NCBI RefSeq assembly: GCF_030689305.1 | Contig: NZ_JAUYVM010000015.1 | Span: forward strand, 85,857 to 149,856 | DNA: 64,000 nt | Direction of reading: 5' to 3' | Origin: Vibrio penaeicida | GTDB taxonomy: Bacteria; Pseudomonadota; Gammaproteobacteria; Enterobacterales; Vibrionaceae | Shown: positions 35,663 to 44,315 of the stretch, piece by piece | Layout of the letters: each line of letters begins with the position of its first letter | Position numbering within the stretch: position 1 is the first letter of the stretch | Notes under the pieces: model-generated | The model's input: the letters and a program-made list of their open reading frames with translations, nothing else | What the model was told of the DNA's origin: nothing | Database searches by the model: none | Position numbers and translations under genes: made by a program

Positions 35663-36277
35663 ATGAAACTTTATGAAACAGCCATGACACCGAGTAGCCG
35701 TCGTGTCTCTATCTTTATGAAAGAATTAGGGATTGATATCGAAAAACAGCAACTTAATGTCAAAGCTGGCGATAACCTAACATCTGAATATCTGGCGAAA
35801 TCTTTAAACGGAAAGGTGCCATTATTGGAACTGGATTCTGGCGACTCAATTAGTGAAAGTGTTGCTATCTGTCGCTATTTAGATGGCGTTAACGACAATG
35901 AGTTTGCACTTTTTGGAAAAGATGCCTTAGAAGAAGCTCAAATCGAGATGTGGCACCGAGTGGTTGAATTCGAAGGGCTATACGCAGGATTTCAAGCATT
36001 CAGAAACCTAACTGGGATTTATAGTGATCGCGAAACGTGCATAGAAGCATGGGGTGCAGAGTCGAAAAGCCGTGTGGCCAATTTCCTACCAAAGCTTGAG
36101 AAACGGCTCAGTGAATCGGAATACATTGCGGGTGACCGCTTTACGATCGTAGACATCACAGGGCATATTTTTATTAGCTTTGCAGCAAATGGTTTAGAGC
36201 TGGATGTTTTTGATGAATATCCGTCCATTAAGTCATGGTTTGATAAGATATCTTCTCGCCCTTCATTTCAGGCGTAA
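35663..36277 (+). CDS. Glutathione S-transferase family protein
   Basis: The 204 residues contain a thioredoxin-like N-terminal domain (MKLYETAMTPSSRRVSIFM; Ser in TPSSRR is the likely glutathione-activating residue, NGKVPLLEL has the cis-Pro, and SISESVAICRYL the glutamyl-binding Glu-Ser pair) and an all-helical C-terminal domain. It would conjugate or reduce an electrophile with glutathione. It is regulated by the divergent TetR gene through the operators described at 35597-35645. AAAGG precedes the ATG. Confidence 0.9.
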   Translation: MKLYETAMTPSSRRVSIFMKELGIDIEKQQLNVKAGDNLTSEYLAKSLNGKVPLLELDSGDSISESVAICRYLDGVNDNEFALFGKDALEEAQIEMWHRVVEFEGLYAGFQAFRNLTGIYSDRETCIEAWGAESKSRVANFLPKLEKRLSESEYIAGDRFTIVDITGHIFISFAANGLELDVFDEYPSIKSWFDKISSRPSFQA

Positions 36278-36311
36278 ATTCAACAACACCAAATAGGTGC
36301 AATACAGAAGT

Positions 36312-36340
36312 AACCTCAGCACTCTTGCTGGGGTTTTTTA
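36312..36340 (+). terminator. Terminator of the GST gene
   Basis: AACCTCAGC pairs with GCTGGGGTT (one T-G pair) over a 6-nt loop, followed by a T-run. The rest of the interval to 36537 shows nothing else. Confidence 0.8.
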
Positions 36341-36537
36341 TTTGTAGCGAATTCCTCTTTGATGGTAAGTAGACTCTTAGCCCCTATTTCTGTCGGAACT
36401 TATCTGCAAGAACTTCTCTACGGAATCGCATCTGTTAACTTCTTGCTTGGGTAAGTGTTGCTAAAAGTATAAAATGTCGCGCACTCAAATTTACTTCGAT
36501 AATTCCCTCGAAAATAAAATGCACGGTAAAGGAGATT

Positions 36538-37107
36538 ATGAGTACGCACCTTCGCTATATCCAAGGTTATCCAGAGCCTATTCTTGATCAAGTAGAGCAA
36601 CTTATTCAGCAAGGAAAGCTTGGTGTATGGTTGAAGCAACGCTACCCGAGTAATCATTCCATTACGTCTGACAAAGCGCTTTTTGAATACACAATGGACT
36701 TTAAAAATAGGTATCTCAAAAAGTCGTCGCCCTTGAGCAAGGTGGTTTATGACAAAAAGATCCATATGGTTAACAATGCGCTCGGCCTTCATACCTATGT
36801 ATCTAAAGTGCACGGCGGCAAAATTAAATCTAAGAATGAAATTCGAATTGCCAGTCTATTCCGGCAGGCACCAGAACCATTTTTAAGAATGCTGGTGGTG
36901 CACGAGTTGGCTCATATAAAAGAGAAAGAGCACAACAAGGCTTTCTATCAGTTATGTTGCCATATGGAGCCGGAATATCATCAGCTGGAACTAGATGCGC
37001 GTTTGTATCTCATCCACCAAGAGCTCAATCAGCAAGGGCTCAATCAGCAAGAGCCTACTGCTCAGGAACAACTTCCACAAAAATTTCAAACAAACAAAAA
37101 AGGTTAA
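36538..37107 (+). CDS. YgjP-like (DUF45) zinc metallopeptidase
   Basis: The 189-residue soluble protein has the zinc site VVHELAHIKEKEHNKAFY: HELAH plus the third ligand His ten residues on, the arrangement of the YgjP/DUF45 group of M48-related peptidases. The N-terminal half is basic and of unknown role. The tail is glutamine-rich and contains a 15-bp tandem repeat at DNA level (37021-37050) coding for repeated LNQQ. The stop lies 3 nt before rlmF, so the two are co-transcribed and a role near ribosomes or RNA is possible but unproven. Confidence 0.85.
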   Translation: MSTHLRYIQGYPEPILDQVEQLIQQGKLGVWLKQRYPSNHSITSDKALFEYTMDFKNRYLKKSSPLSKVVYDKKIHMVNNALGLHTYVSKVHGGKIKSKNEIRIASLFRQAPEPFLRMLVVHELAHIKEKEHNKAFYQLCCHMEPEYHQLELDARLYLIHQELNQQGLNQQEPTAQEQLPQKFQTNKKG

Positions 37108-37110
37108 TTT

Positions 37111-38115
37111 GTGTCTTCAAAACCAAATAGAACATCAAACACAAACAGAACCCTAGAAACAAAAGTTGTAAAGAAGCGCTTTGGTGCATTACACAAACGT
37201 AATTCGCACAAAGGTAAATATAACTTCTCTGCGCTTGTTAAAACCCTTCCAGAATTGAAACCGTATGTTATCAAAAACATAAAGGGTGAGTTATCCATCG
37301 ATTTTTCCGATGACAAAGCCGTCATCATGTTAAACAGGGCGCTGCTTGCTCACCATTACAGTGTCACAAATTGGAGTATACCGGACGGGTTTCTTTGTCC
37401 ACCGCTTCCTGGAAGAGCGGATTATCTTCATCACATTGCCGATTTGTTTACTGATAAGACGAAAGGCTATCAAATTAATGGGCTCGATATCGGAACTGGA
37501 GCAAATGCTGTTTATCCCATTGTTGCAATAAGCCAATACAACTGGGTAATGCGCGCGAGCGACATAGATCCGATATCCATCTCTAACGTTAAAAAAATTG
37601 CTAAAAATAACGCCATTTTGAAAGGAAAGCTTTCAGTTAAATTACAGAAAGATCCTAAGAAATATTTTGAAAACATCATTGATGTTGAAGAGCGTGTCGA
37701 TTTCACCATGTGTAACCCTCCATTTCACAAATCGCTAGAAGAAGCGAATAAAGGCAGTGAGAGGAAGCTAAAAAACTTGGCAGAGAATCGTAAAAAGCGC
37801 GGTGTTACTAAAAAAGATGTTCACTCTAAGCTTAATTTCGGCGGTCAAAAAGCCGAGCTATGGTGTCCAGGTGGAGAAGTTTTGTTTGTTAAAAATATGG
37901 CTTACGAAAGTAAAAAGTTCGCTCGCCAATGCCTGTGGTTTACGACGCTAGTGTCCAAAAAAGAAAACGTAAGACCGTTAAGAAAAACGTTAGAAAAACT
38001 CGGCGCTTGTGAAGTGAGAATTATAGAAATGACTCACGGGCAAAAGATTACTCGTTTTGTTGCTTGGACGTACCATACCGAACAACAACAAGCTCAATGG
38101 TTCACCTTAGGGTGA
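37111..38115 (+). CDS. rlmF: 23S rRNA (adenine-1618-N6)-methyltransferase RlmF
   Basis: RlmF methylates A1618 of 23S rRNA using SAM. The 334 residues contain LHKRNSHKGKY near the start, DFSDDKAVIMLNRALLAHHY, motif I GLDIGTGANAVYP, and the N6-adenine motif MCNPPFH. The basic N-terminal extension fits the Vibrio homologues. Start GTG 37111 has AAGG upstream. The 3' end overlaps the convergent AEC transporter gene by 9 nt. Confidence 0.95.
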   Translation: MSSKPNRTSNTNRTLETKVVKKRFGALHKRNSHKGKYNFSALVKTLPELKPYVIKNIKGELSIDFSDDKAVIMLNRALLAHHYSVTNWSIPDGFLCPPLPGRADYLHHIADLFTDKTKGYQINGLDIGTGANAVYPIVAISQYNWVMRASDIDPISISNVKKIAKNNAILKGKLSVKLQKDPKKYFENIIDVEERVDFTMCNPPFHKSLEEANKGSERKLKNLAENRKKRGVTKKDVHSKLNFGGQKAELWCPGGEVLFVKNMAYESKKFARQCLWFTTLVSKKENVRPLRKTLEKLGACEVRIIEMTHGQKITRFVAWTYHTEQQQAQWFTLG

Positions 38116-38991
38116 ACCAATAGATAGAGCAAACATAAGAAGCAACGGGAGAGTAATCAAACTGAAAAAGTTTGCGAACAATACCATCGACGCAACGTTT
38201 TTAGGTTCTACATCAAACCGCTCTGCAAACAGGTAGTTCATTACGGCAGGTGGAAGCATGCTAAAAAGCACCATCATTTGAAGTTGCATGGTGGGTAATG
38301 GCACAAGCCAATAAATCAATAGAAGAGCAATGGCGCCTGTTCCCAATGATTGAATCGTACAAATTACCCCAGCTCTTAAGCCTGAGAAACGCATAAAGCA
38401 CATTTGAGAGCCTAGTGATAGTAGCATGACTGGAATAGCAGCCTGCCCAAGCAAAGTGGTGGCGTTGTGAAAAGGTTGCCAAACCTGAATGTCGGCAAGG
38501 TTCACGAACATTGCGAGAGCCGCAGCCAGAAAGACAGGCATCTTAATAACCTGTTTGAACGGGTTTCCATTACTTAATAACGCTAATCCAACGCTGATGT
38601 GTGTGCACGCCGACATAACAAACAGCAAAACCGCGGGCGCTAAAGCTGTATCTCCAAAAGTGTAAGTGAATAGAGGGATAGCAAGATTACCGCTATTTCT
38701 AAACATATGCGGCGGCGCCCAAGCTTTGAAATTCAACCCAGCTAATTTGCATATTGGAACCATAAGAATACCGGGAACCAATATCGCAATCAGTGCCGCC
38801 CCAATTAAAGGGAATTGTTGCTCATCCAAAGGCATCGCAGAAAGCGATGAAAAAACGAGTGCGGGTGTAAACACATCCATGTTTATACGGTTAATAGGTT
38901 TGAAGTCGGGCTTCTGCCATTTAGCGACGATAAACCCGACTAAAACAAGTGCAAATACCGGAAATATTATACTGACGACCTGTTCAAACAT
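38107..38991 (-). CDS. AEC (auxin efflux carrier) family transporter
   Basis: The 294 residues form about ten helices with the AEC pattern: FPVFALVLVGFIVAKW at the start, FTPALVFSSLSAMPL, MFRNSGNLAIPLFTY in the middle, and a second repeat ending in PPAVMNYLFAERF. These permeases move small organic acids or amino-acid-like compounds; the substrate is unknown. It is single and convergent with rlmF. Confidence 0.88.
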   Translation of the reverse strand: MFEQVVSIIFPVFALVLVGFIVAKWQKPDFKPINRINMDVFTPALVFSSLSAMPLDEQQFPLIGAALIAILVPGILMVPICKLAGLNFKAWAPPHMFRNSGNLAIPLFTYTFGDTALAPAVLLFVMSACTHISVGLALLSNGNPFKQVIKMPVFLAAALAMFVNLADIQVWQPFHNATTLLGQAAIPVMLLSLGSQMCFMRFSGLRAGVICTIQSLGTGAIALLLIYWLVPLPTMQLQMMVLFSMLPPAVMNYLFAERFDVEPKNVASMVLFANFFSLITLPLLLMFALSIGSP

Positions 38992-39142
38992 TGCTGTCCT
39001 TTTCAGTTTGAAGTGATTTCGAAAAGAATAAGCAAGTTAACACAGAAGGAGTTAGAACAGTTACTTGGGTATGAGTATTTGGAGTGGATGCTCTTTGACT
39101 CTTATTTCCTATCTCGTGAAATTTAGGCTGGATAGAGGATAG

Positions 39143-39183
39143 AGGAAAAAAGAAAGCTCAGGAGCCCGCATAGACCTGAGCTT
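39143..39183 (-). terminator. Strong minus-strand terminator
   Basis: AAGCTCAGG and CCTGAGCTT flank a 12-nt loop; on the minus strand a T-rich tract follows. It ends either the candidate small RNA or readthrough from the GGDEF-EAL gene. Confidence 0.8.
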
Positions 39184-39240
39184 AAAAATAAACACCTACA
39201 GGTGCTTTAGGAAACCTACACACAACGTGTGGGACTGGCA
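39143..39240 (-). ncRNA. Candidate FNR-activated small RNA
   Basis: On the minus strand an FNR-type box (39273-39286) is followed at class II spacing by a weak -10 (TAAGGT, 39249-39244) and a predicted start near 39238. The roughly 95-nt transcript contains CACAC-GTT-GTGTG, a small CACC/GGTG hairpin, and ends in a perfect 9-bp stem (39154-39162 with 39175-39183) followed by TTTCTTTTTT. No reading frame is apparent. The layout is that of an anaerobically induced sRNA such as FnrS, but I see no sequence match to enterobacterial FnrS. The stem could instead only terminate the GGDEF-EAL gene 240 bp upstream. Confidence 0.45.
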
Positions 39241-39272
39241 GCTACCTTATCCCAATTGGCAGGTGAAGATTC

Positions 39273-39286
39273 ATGATCTAAATCAA
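39273..39286 (-). promoter_or_regulatory. FNR-type box upstream of the candidate sRNA
   Basis: Minus strand reads TTGATTTAGATCAT, matching the FNR consensus TTGAT-N4-ATCAA at nine of ten defined positions. The site does not fit a CRP half-site pattern (TGTGA-N6-TCACA). Confidence 0.55.
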
Positions 39287-39423
39287 TGTCTTGTTGAGCG
39301 ATTTATTAGACATAAGTCTAAGGAAATAGGAGGTTTTCTTTTAATTCAGTTTAGAACTTAAGAGCTATCGCGGAAAAGGCATCCCTTATTCTTAGACTAA
39401 GGGCTAATGCCCGCAAAGGATCA

Positions 39424-41394
39424 TTAAGCCTCGGCATCAATAACATTTAGAAATCGTTGCTCTATCGTGGATTTGTGTAGAGGCTTGCTCACTAAGTAGC
39501 CTTGGTAGTATCGACAACCTAGCTCCGAAAGAAGTTGTTTTTGTTCATTTGTTTCGACTCCTACCGCTATAAGGTCCAGCTTTAATGCATCACATAATGC
39601 TGCAGTGGCTTTGAGGACGGTTTTATTGGTAACTTCATCTTTACTTAGGGCACCCTTCTGGCTAATAAAGCGTTTGTCGAGCTTTATTGCTTTGATAGGA
39701 AGTGAATCCAATGACGCAAGAGAGGAGTAACCTGTCCCAAAATTATCTAGGAAAACGTTAACACCTAACTCTTTGATATCGTCGAGCCACTTTACGCAAT
39801 CGGCATGTTTAAGCGCCATAGAAGGTTCAGCAATCTCTAGCGCTAAATTCTTTCCTGATAAACCATATTGATGAAGTAAGGCTTTGAGCCTAGCGTGCAA
39901 AGAAGAATTAAGCTGAATTTGCGAGACATTGATACTCATAACGAACTCGTCAGGAAGAGTTGGCTTCCATTCTGACAGCGTTCTTCCTACCTCGTCGAAT
40001 ACCCAATCGGCTATCTCAACGATTTGCCCTGTTTCCTCTGCAATAGGAATGAACTCTTCTGGGGAGACAGAGCCCAATTTGCTGTCATCCCAACGCAGAA
40101 GTACTTCAACCCCTTTAATGTTTGTATTTTCAGTTTGAACTATTGGCTGAAAGACCAATTTAAATGCGCGCTTATCGAATGCTTTCGTCAAACGGTTTCT
40201 GATGAGTACTTTTCTATTTAAAGAGTAGGAAAGTTCAGAGGAAAACAGTTCAAACCTATTTCGACCTTCACTTTTAGCATAATGCATCGCCATACCGGCT
40301 TGCTTAATCAACTCTTCGACGTTTTGCGAATCTGTAGGAAAATGGCTTGCTCCGATGCTCGAGGTTATCGAAAGTTCGCCTATATTGGAGATAGGGTAGT
40401 CAATACTCGCCATTTGTATAATTTGATGAAGTTTATTATCCACTTGGTGTTTGCTTTGTTCAGGAAAAAGAACAACAAACTCGTCTCCCCCAAATCGCCC
40501 CAATGAGCAAGACGGGTCGACAATCTCTTTAAGCCTTTTCGTTACCGATTTTAAAAGTTCATCACCAACGCCATGTCCATAGGTGTCATTAACTAGCTTA
40601 AAGCCATCTAGATCAAGGAAGGCAAGAACGAATGGGACTTTTTGAATCACATATTCGGAGATAACATCCAACATACCTCGGCGGTTAAAAAGGCCAGTGA
40701 GATAATCGTGATGAGCATTGAAGCGCGCTTCTTCCAAACGCTGCTTTTTTTCGGTGATATCAGTCAGATTAAGCAAAAGCTGATTGTTATCGGCCAACCA
40801 CTGCGCTGAAATTTCGAAATGATGAGGCTTTCCATCCAAATTGAAAGAGATTTCATCTTTTAATTCTTGCTTTGAAGAGGCAGTTTGAATCCATTGTTTT
40901 GCTCTAGATTGACTCGAAAGGAAGTCACCTAAGCTGTGAAAATTAGAATTAAAAGTAAGCCGAAAGGCTTCATTCGCACTTATCAGCTCGCCTTTGTCAT
41001 CAAAAAGTAGAGATAGACGTCCACCTCCGGAAAAGGCGATATCGCGTTTTAAGCTATTTTGCTCAGCAACAACTTCTACCAACATTGCTGTACGGTTTGG
41101 CTCGATTTCAATACCGGAAAAAACGCACAAAGCACACTTTAGCTTGTGTTTTGGAGTGAAGCTCCACCATGTACGAATCTTTTCGTTCTTTTGAAATTTC
41201 TTCCGGTATTGTTCTAGTGTTGCTTCAACTGCCATCGACATTGAAGCGTGTAAATCTCTATTGACGAGCTCTTGTAAAGATCCGCTTTCCCAAAGAAGAA
41301 GAGCCGGTTTGTTAGCCCAAACAACTTGTTTACTGTCGAGGTCAAAAATCCAAATTGGGTTATGAAGTAATTCGAAAGCTTCATATGCTCGCAT
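39424..41394 (-). CDS. PAS-GGDEF-EAL protein with degenerate EAL site
   Basis: The 656 residues hold two PAS-like regions (about 1-110 and 120-215), a GGDEF domain (about 225-385) and an EAL domain (about 400-650), without membrane helices. The cyclase site is intact (RFGGDEF) but lacks an RxxD inhibitory site. The EAL domain is altered: EVL replaces EAL, and the metal-binding DDFGTGY reads LDNFGTGYSS, with Asn for the second Asp. It is therefore predicted to make c-di-GMP and not to degrade it; the EAL domain may act as a regulatory GTP- or c-di-GMP-binding part. It is divergent from an Aer-like receptor gene; an FNR-like box lies between them. Confidence 0.88.
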   Translation of the reverse strand: MRAYEAFELLHNPIWIFDLDSKQVVWANKPALLLWESGSLQELVNRDLHASMSMAVEATLEQYRKKFQKNEKIRTWWSFTPKHKLKCALCVFSGIEIEPNRTAMLVEVVAEQNSLKRDIAFSGGGRLSLLFDDKGELISANEAFRLTFNSNFHSLGDFLSSQSRAKQWIQTASSKQELKDEISFNLDGKPHHFEISAQWLADNNQLLLNLTDITEKKQRLEEARFNAHHDYLTGLFNRRGMLDVISEYVIQKVPFVLAFLDLDGFKLVNDTYGHGVGDELLKSVTKRLKEIVDPSCSLGRFGGDEFVVLFPEQSKHQVDNKLHQIIQMASIDYPISNIGELSITSSIGASHFPTDSQNVEELIKQAGMAMHYAKSEGRNRFELFSSELSYSLNRKVLIRNRLTKAFDKRAFKLVFQPIVQTENTNIKGVEVLLRWDDSKLGSVSPEEFIPIAEETGQIVEIADWVFDEVGRTLSEWKPTLPDEFVMSINVSQIQLNSSLHARLKALLHQYGLSGKNLALEIAEPSMALKHADCVKWLDDIKELGVNVFLDNFGTGYSSLASLDSLPIKAIKLDKRFISQKGALSKDEVTNKTVLKATAALCDALKLDLIAVGVETNEQKQLLSELGCRYYQGYLVSKPLHKSTIEQRFLNVIDAEA

Positions 41395-42023
41395 ACTAGA
41401 CGCCTTTTGCCATTATCACGAAACGTTTTAGAAACGTTTTTTAATATTGTACGTATTCGAATAAATGATCCATATCAAACATATTTGGTATTAATGAAAG
41501 GTTTTTCTTCTAAGTAGTTTAAGTGACGTTTATTAGAGTGATATTTTTATAAAATATAATTAGCGGACTTTAATTTCGAAAAAATAGCGATCATGAATAC
41601 ATAATTCTTTTTTTATTTCTTTGACTATGCGTAATGTTGGTATGTCTGAATTGTAAGTGTGTGTAAGGCTACGATAGGAAGTTAAAAATTGACGATCACT
41701 ATGACGTTTTGTTGCAAAGCTTGGGTTTTTGGCGAGAGCTCTTTAGTAAAGAGAGGTTCTGGTTGTTGACTACTCAACCTCTTTAATTAGTAAACACTTA
41801 ATTATAATACCCTTACTTAAATAAGGCGTTTAATTGGCTCCTATTTGAGTGAATCGAGCTAAATTGAACTGATTTTAAGAAATAGCCATGCGGTAATTTG
41901 AGTTTAATAGATTTTGCGTCTATAGAAATAGTAGAGCTATTAATAATAATGAAATTAGATTTTGCTAAACAAAGTGTTATTGAAAGTTTCAATTGGAAAG
42001 TATGACTTAAAACTGAGGTTTAT
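41395..42023. other. Long divergent intergenic region
   Basis: These 629 bases are AT-rich and lack a supportable gene. They hold an FNR-like box (ATGATCCATATCAA, 41465-41478) 70 bp upstream of the GGDEF-EAL start. Between 41739 and 41784 three segments can form alternative hairpins: CTCTTT with AAAGAG, or AAAGAGAGGTT with AACCTCTTT. That suggests a structured leader for the downstream chemoreceptor, but no known riboswitch class is recognisable. Confidence 0.4.
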
Positions 42024-43580
42024 ATGCGTGTAAATCAACCCGTGACACAGAAAGAAGCAACGTACCCCAAGAGTTACAATTTATTATCGGTGACATCAAC
42101 AAGCAGTCACATCAAATACGCCAGTAAAGAATTTTGCGAGGTGGCGGGGTATTCGTTAGATGAAATGGTTGGCGAACCGCATAACATGGTTAGGCACCCA
42201 GACATGCCGCCGGAAGCTTTTAAAGACATGTGGGAGCATTTAAAATCGGGCAAGTCGTGGATGGGAATCGTTAAAAATCGATGCAGTAACGGTGATCACT
42301 ATTGGGTGGACGCATTTGCATCGCCAATCAAAGAAAATGGTCAAGTCGTCGAGTATCAATCCGTTCGACTTTGCCCCGATAGAAAGCATGTCGACAATGC
42401 AGAGAAAGTTTACACACAAATTCGAAATGGCAAGACGCCGTTTAAACTGAAGTTGCCACGAACAAGGCTTTGGCAGCGCGCTGCTATGCTATTCGTGCCG
42501 GCAGCCATTATCTCCGCTGTTGCCGATACATTCATGTCTGGTGTTGGGGTATGGGCATTACTATTGTTGTCCATTATTGCGGTATACCGAGTATCAAGAC
42601 GTTTAGAGACACTCAGTGAAGAGTCTAGAAAAGTGTTCGATAACCCTTTAATGGAGCTGGTATATAACGACCATGTTGATGACATTTCTGAAATACAGCT
42701 GGCTCTCAAAATGAGACAGTCAGAACTGAATGCTGTGGTGGGACGAATTCAAGATTCGAACGAACAGATCGGAGAAGCGGCGCAATCCTCATCCAATAAC
42801 TGTGATACAACTGCGTCCAATTTGGAAGGGCAAACGGCTGAGACAGAGCAAGTCGCCGCCGCGGTTAACCAGATGCATGCGACAGCGAACGAAATTGCTG
42901 AAAATGCGCAAAGCGCTAGTGAAGCAACCACGAATGCCAGCACGGCGGCATCTGAAGGGTTAGAGGCTGTCAGCCAAACTAAAGGCGCAATCCATCAGTT
43001 ATCCGCTCAGTTAGATGAAGCTTCAGGGCTGTTTAGCGAGCTTGAAGCGCACGGAAAAACCATCGGGGATGTGCTTACTGTTATTCAAGGTATCGCAGAG
43101 CAAACTAACCTGCTTGCATTAAACGCAGCTATTGAGGCGGCGCGTGCAGGTGAGCAAGGTCGGGGGTTTGCAGTCGTTGCGGACGAAGTACGAACCTTGG
43201 CTCAACGAAGCCACGAGTCGACAGAAGAAATTCAGTCTGTTATTACTCAAATTCAAACCAGCACCCAAAGTGCCGTTAATGCTATGCAAGAAGGTAATGG
43301 ATTATCCAAACAGTGTGTTGAAAGCGCAGAAGTATCAGGAAACAAACTTGATACGCTGATGGGACAGGTTTCAGATATCTCGGATAGAAATAGTCAAATT
43401 GCTACGGCAGTAGAGGAAATGGCGAGAGTGACGGAAGACATGAATTCAAGTGTTCAGTCAATTAGTGAAGTGTGCTCTGCGACAAATATACTGGCGAGTG
43501 ATACACGCGATGAATGTGAAGGTCTAGTCAGTAACCTCGGCTCTCAAGGACAATTGGTTAAGCAATTTCGTAGAATATAA
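42024..43580 (+). CDS. Aer-like PAS-domain methyl-accepting chemotaxis protein
   Basis: The 518 residues begin with an Aer-type PAS domain (about 20-125: YASKEFCEVAGYSLDEMVGEPHN, VRHPDMP, WMGIVKNRC), which in Aer binds FAD and reads redox state. A hydrophobic hairpin follows (about 150-190), anchoring the protein without a periplasmic sensor. The rest is the MCP signalling coiled coil with its conserved tip: EQTNLLALNAAIEAARAG, then EQGRGFAVVADEVRTLA. It should steer motility toward favourable oxygen or energy levels through CheA/CheW. It is monocistronic and ends at a terminator. Confidence 0.92.
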   Translation: MRVNQPVTQKEATYPKSYNLLSVTSTSSHIKYASKEFCEVAGYSLDEMVGEPHNMVRHPDMPPEAFKDMWEHLKSGKSWMGIVKNRCSNGDHYWVDAFASPIKENGQVVEYQSVRLCPDRKHVDNAEKVYTQIRNGKTPFKLKLPRTRLWQRAAMLFVPAAIISAVADTFMSGVGVWALLLLSIIAVYRVSRRLETLSEESRKVFDNPLMELVYNDHVDDISEIQLALKMRQSELNAVVGRIQDSNEQIGEAAQSSSNNCDTTASNLEGQTAETEQVAAAVNQMHATANEIAENAQSASEATTNASTAASEGLEAVSQTKGAIHQLSAQLDEASGLFSELEAHGKTIGDVLTVIQGIAEQTNLLALNAAIEAARAGEQGRGFAVVADEVRTLAQRSHESTEEIQSVITQIQTSTQSAVNAMQEGNGLSKQCVESAEVSGNKLDTLMGQVSDISDRNSQIATAVEEMARVTEDMNSSVQSISEVCSATNILASDTRDECEGLVSNLGSQGQLVKQFRRI

Positions 43581-43602
43581 ACAGACCCTAGTATCTGGTT
43601 CA

Positions 43603-43630
43603 AAGCCCTACATAGTAGGGCTTTTGTTGT
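43603..43630. terminator. Terminator between chemoreceptor and DUF-type secreted protein
   Basis: AAGCCCTAC-ATA-GTAGGGCTT, a perfect 9-bp stem with a T-rich tract on the plus side (TTGTTGTTTT). It overlaps the end of the convergent secreted-protein gene and may serve both. Confidence 0.8.
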
Positions 43631-44117
43631 TTTGGAATTGGCAAATACTCTTAACTTGCGTACGTTTTGCTTGTTCAAAGTGCGATTGAAACTCTATTTG
43701 GCTGACACCATTGTTAAAGTCACACGTCATCGTGGACATGGCTGGTTTCATAAAGGGTAGGTAGTTAATGCCAGTGTGTTCTGAAGACCAGAGTGCTTTT
43801 TTGCTAGTACCTCTTTCTGCTGTAATGGTAATAATGGCCTTGAGCGTACTTTCATTTTTAGTCGGTATCAGAAAGTCGTAGTGAAAAGCACGAAAATAAA
43901 AAGCACCGTTTTCATCGGTTTTTACAATATCGACAATCTTTCCTAACGTTTGGACTTCCCTGATAACGGTAATTCCCGATAACGGTTTACCTTCTAGAAA
44001 GATCTTCCCTGACGCTGGTGGTGCAAGTTTATTTGGGTTTTCAGAAAGGGAAAGCGTATCGCTGAGTATCAAGTTTGAATACGGGACCAGACAGATCACC
44101 AAAAGCCTTTTGAACAT
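43608..44117 (-). CDS. Secreted protein with a carboxypeptidase-regulatory-like (Ig-type) fold
   Basis: The 169 residues start with a Sec signal peptide (basic KR, hydrophobic to about residue 17). The middle has the pattern GKIFLEGKPLSGITVIRE followed by TDENGAFYFRAF, typical of carboxypeptidase-regulatory-like or DUF6795-type beta-sandwich domains. Two cysteines in the last third (TMTCDF, KSICQF) may form a disulfide. Function unknown. It is alone, convergent with the chemoreceptor gene. Confidence 0.72.
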   Translation of the reverse strand: MFKRLLVICLVPYSNLILSDTLSLSENPNKLAPPASGKIFLEGKPLSGITVIREVQTLGKIVDIVKTDENGAFYFRAFHYDFLIPTKNESTLKAIITITAERGTSKKALWSSEHTGINYLPFMKPAMSTMTCDFNNGVSQIEFQSHFEQAKRTQVKSICQFQNNKSPTM

Positions 44118-44144
44118 AGAGACGCATTGATTAACAAAAATGAT

Positions 44145-44315
44145 ATGAATACGTTAACGTTCAAAACTCATTGTGAAAAATATCAAAAGACAAAATGGCA
44201 AAATTATTACTACCATTCTGTCAAATCTTCGCAATTAAGATGGTGGCTTACCAGCGTGCAAACAATTGCAATAGCGTTAATCGCAATAGAGTTAGAGTTG
44301 TCAGCGCAAGCTTAG
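44145..44315 (+). CDS. Possible small membrane protein
   Basis: A 56-codon frame from ATG 44145 gives a Lys/Tyr/Trp-rich N-terminus and one hydrophobic C-terminal helix (VQTIAIALIAIELEL). There is no good ribosome binding site and no recognised family. It overlaps the end of the GGDEF-EAL gene by 4 nt. It may be spurious. Confidence 0.3.
   Translation: MNTLTFKTHCEKYQKTKWQNYYYHSVKSSQLRWWLTSVQTIAIALIAIELELSAQA

Noticed and set aside
39060..39074. TTACTTGGGTATG as another copy of the intergenic repeat
   Set aside because: It matches the right end of the element for about 13 bases, but no homology extends further, so a chance match cannot be excluded.
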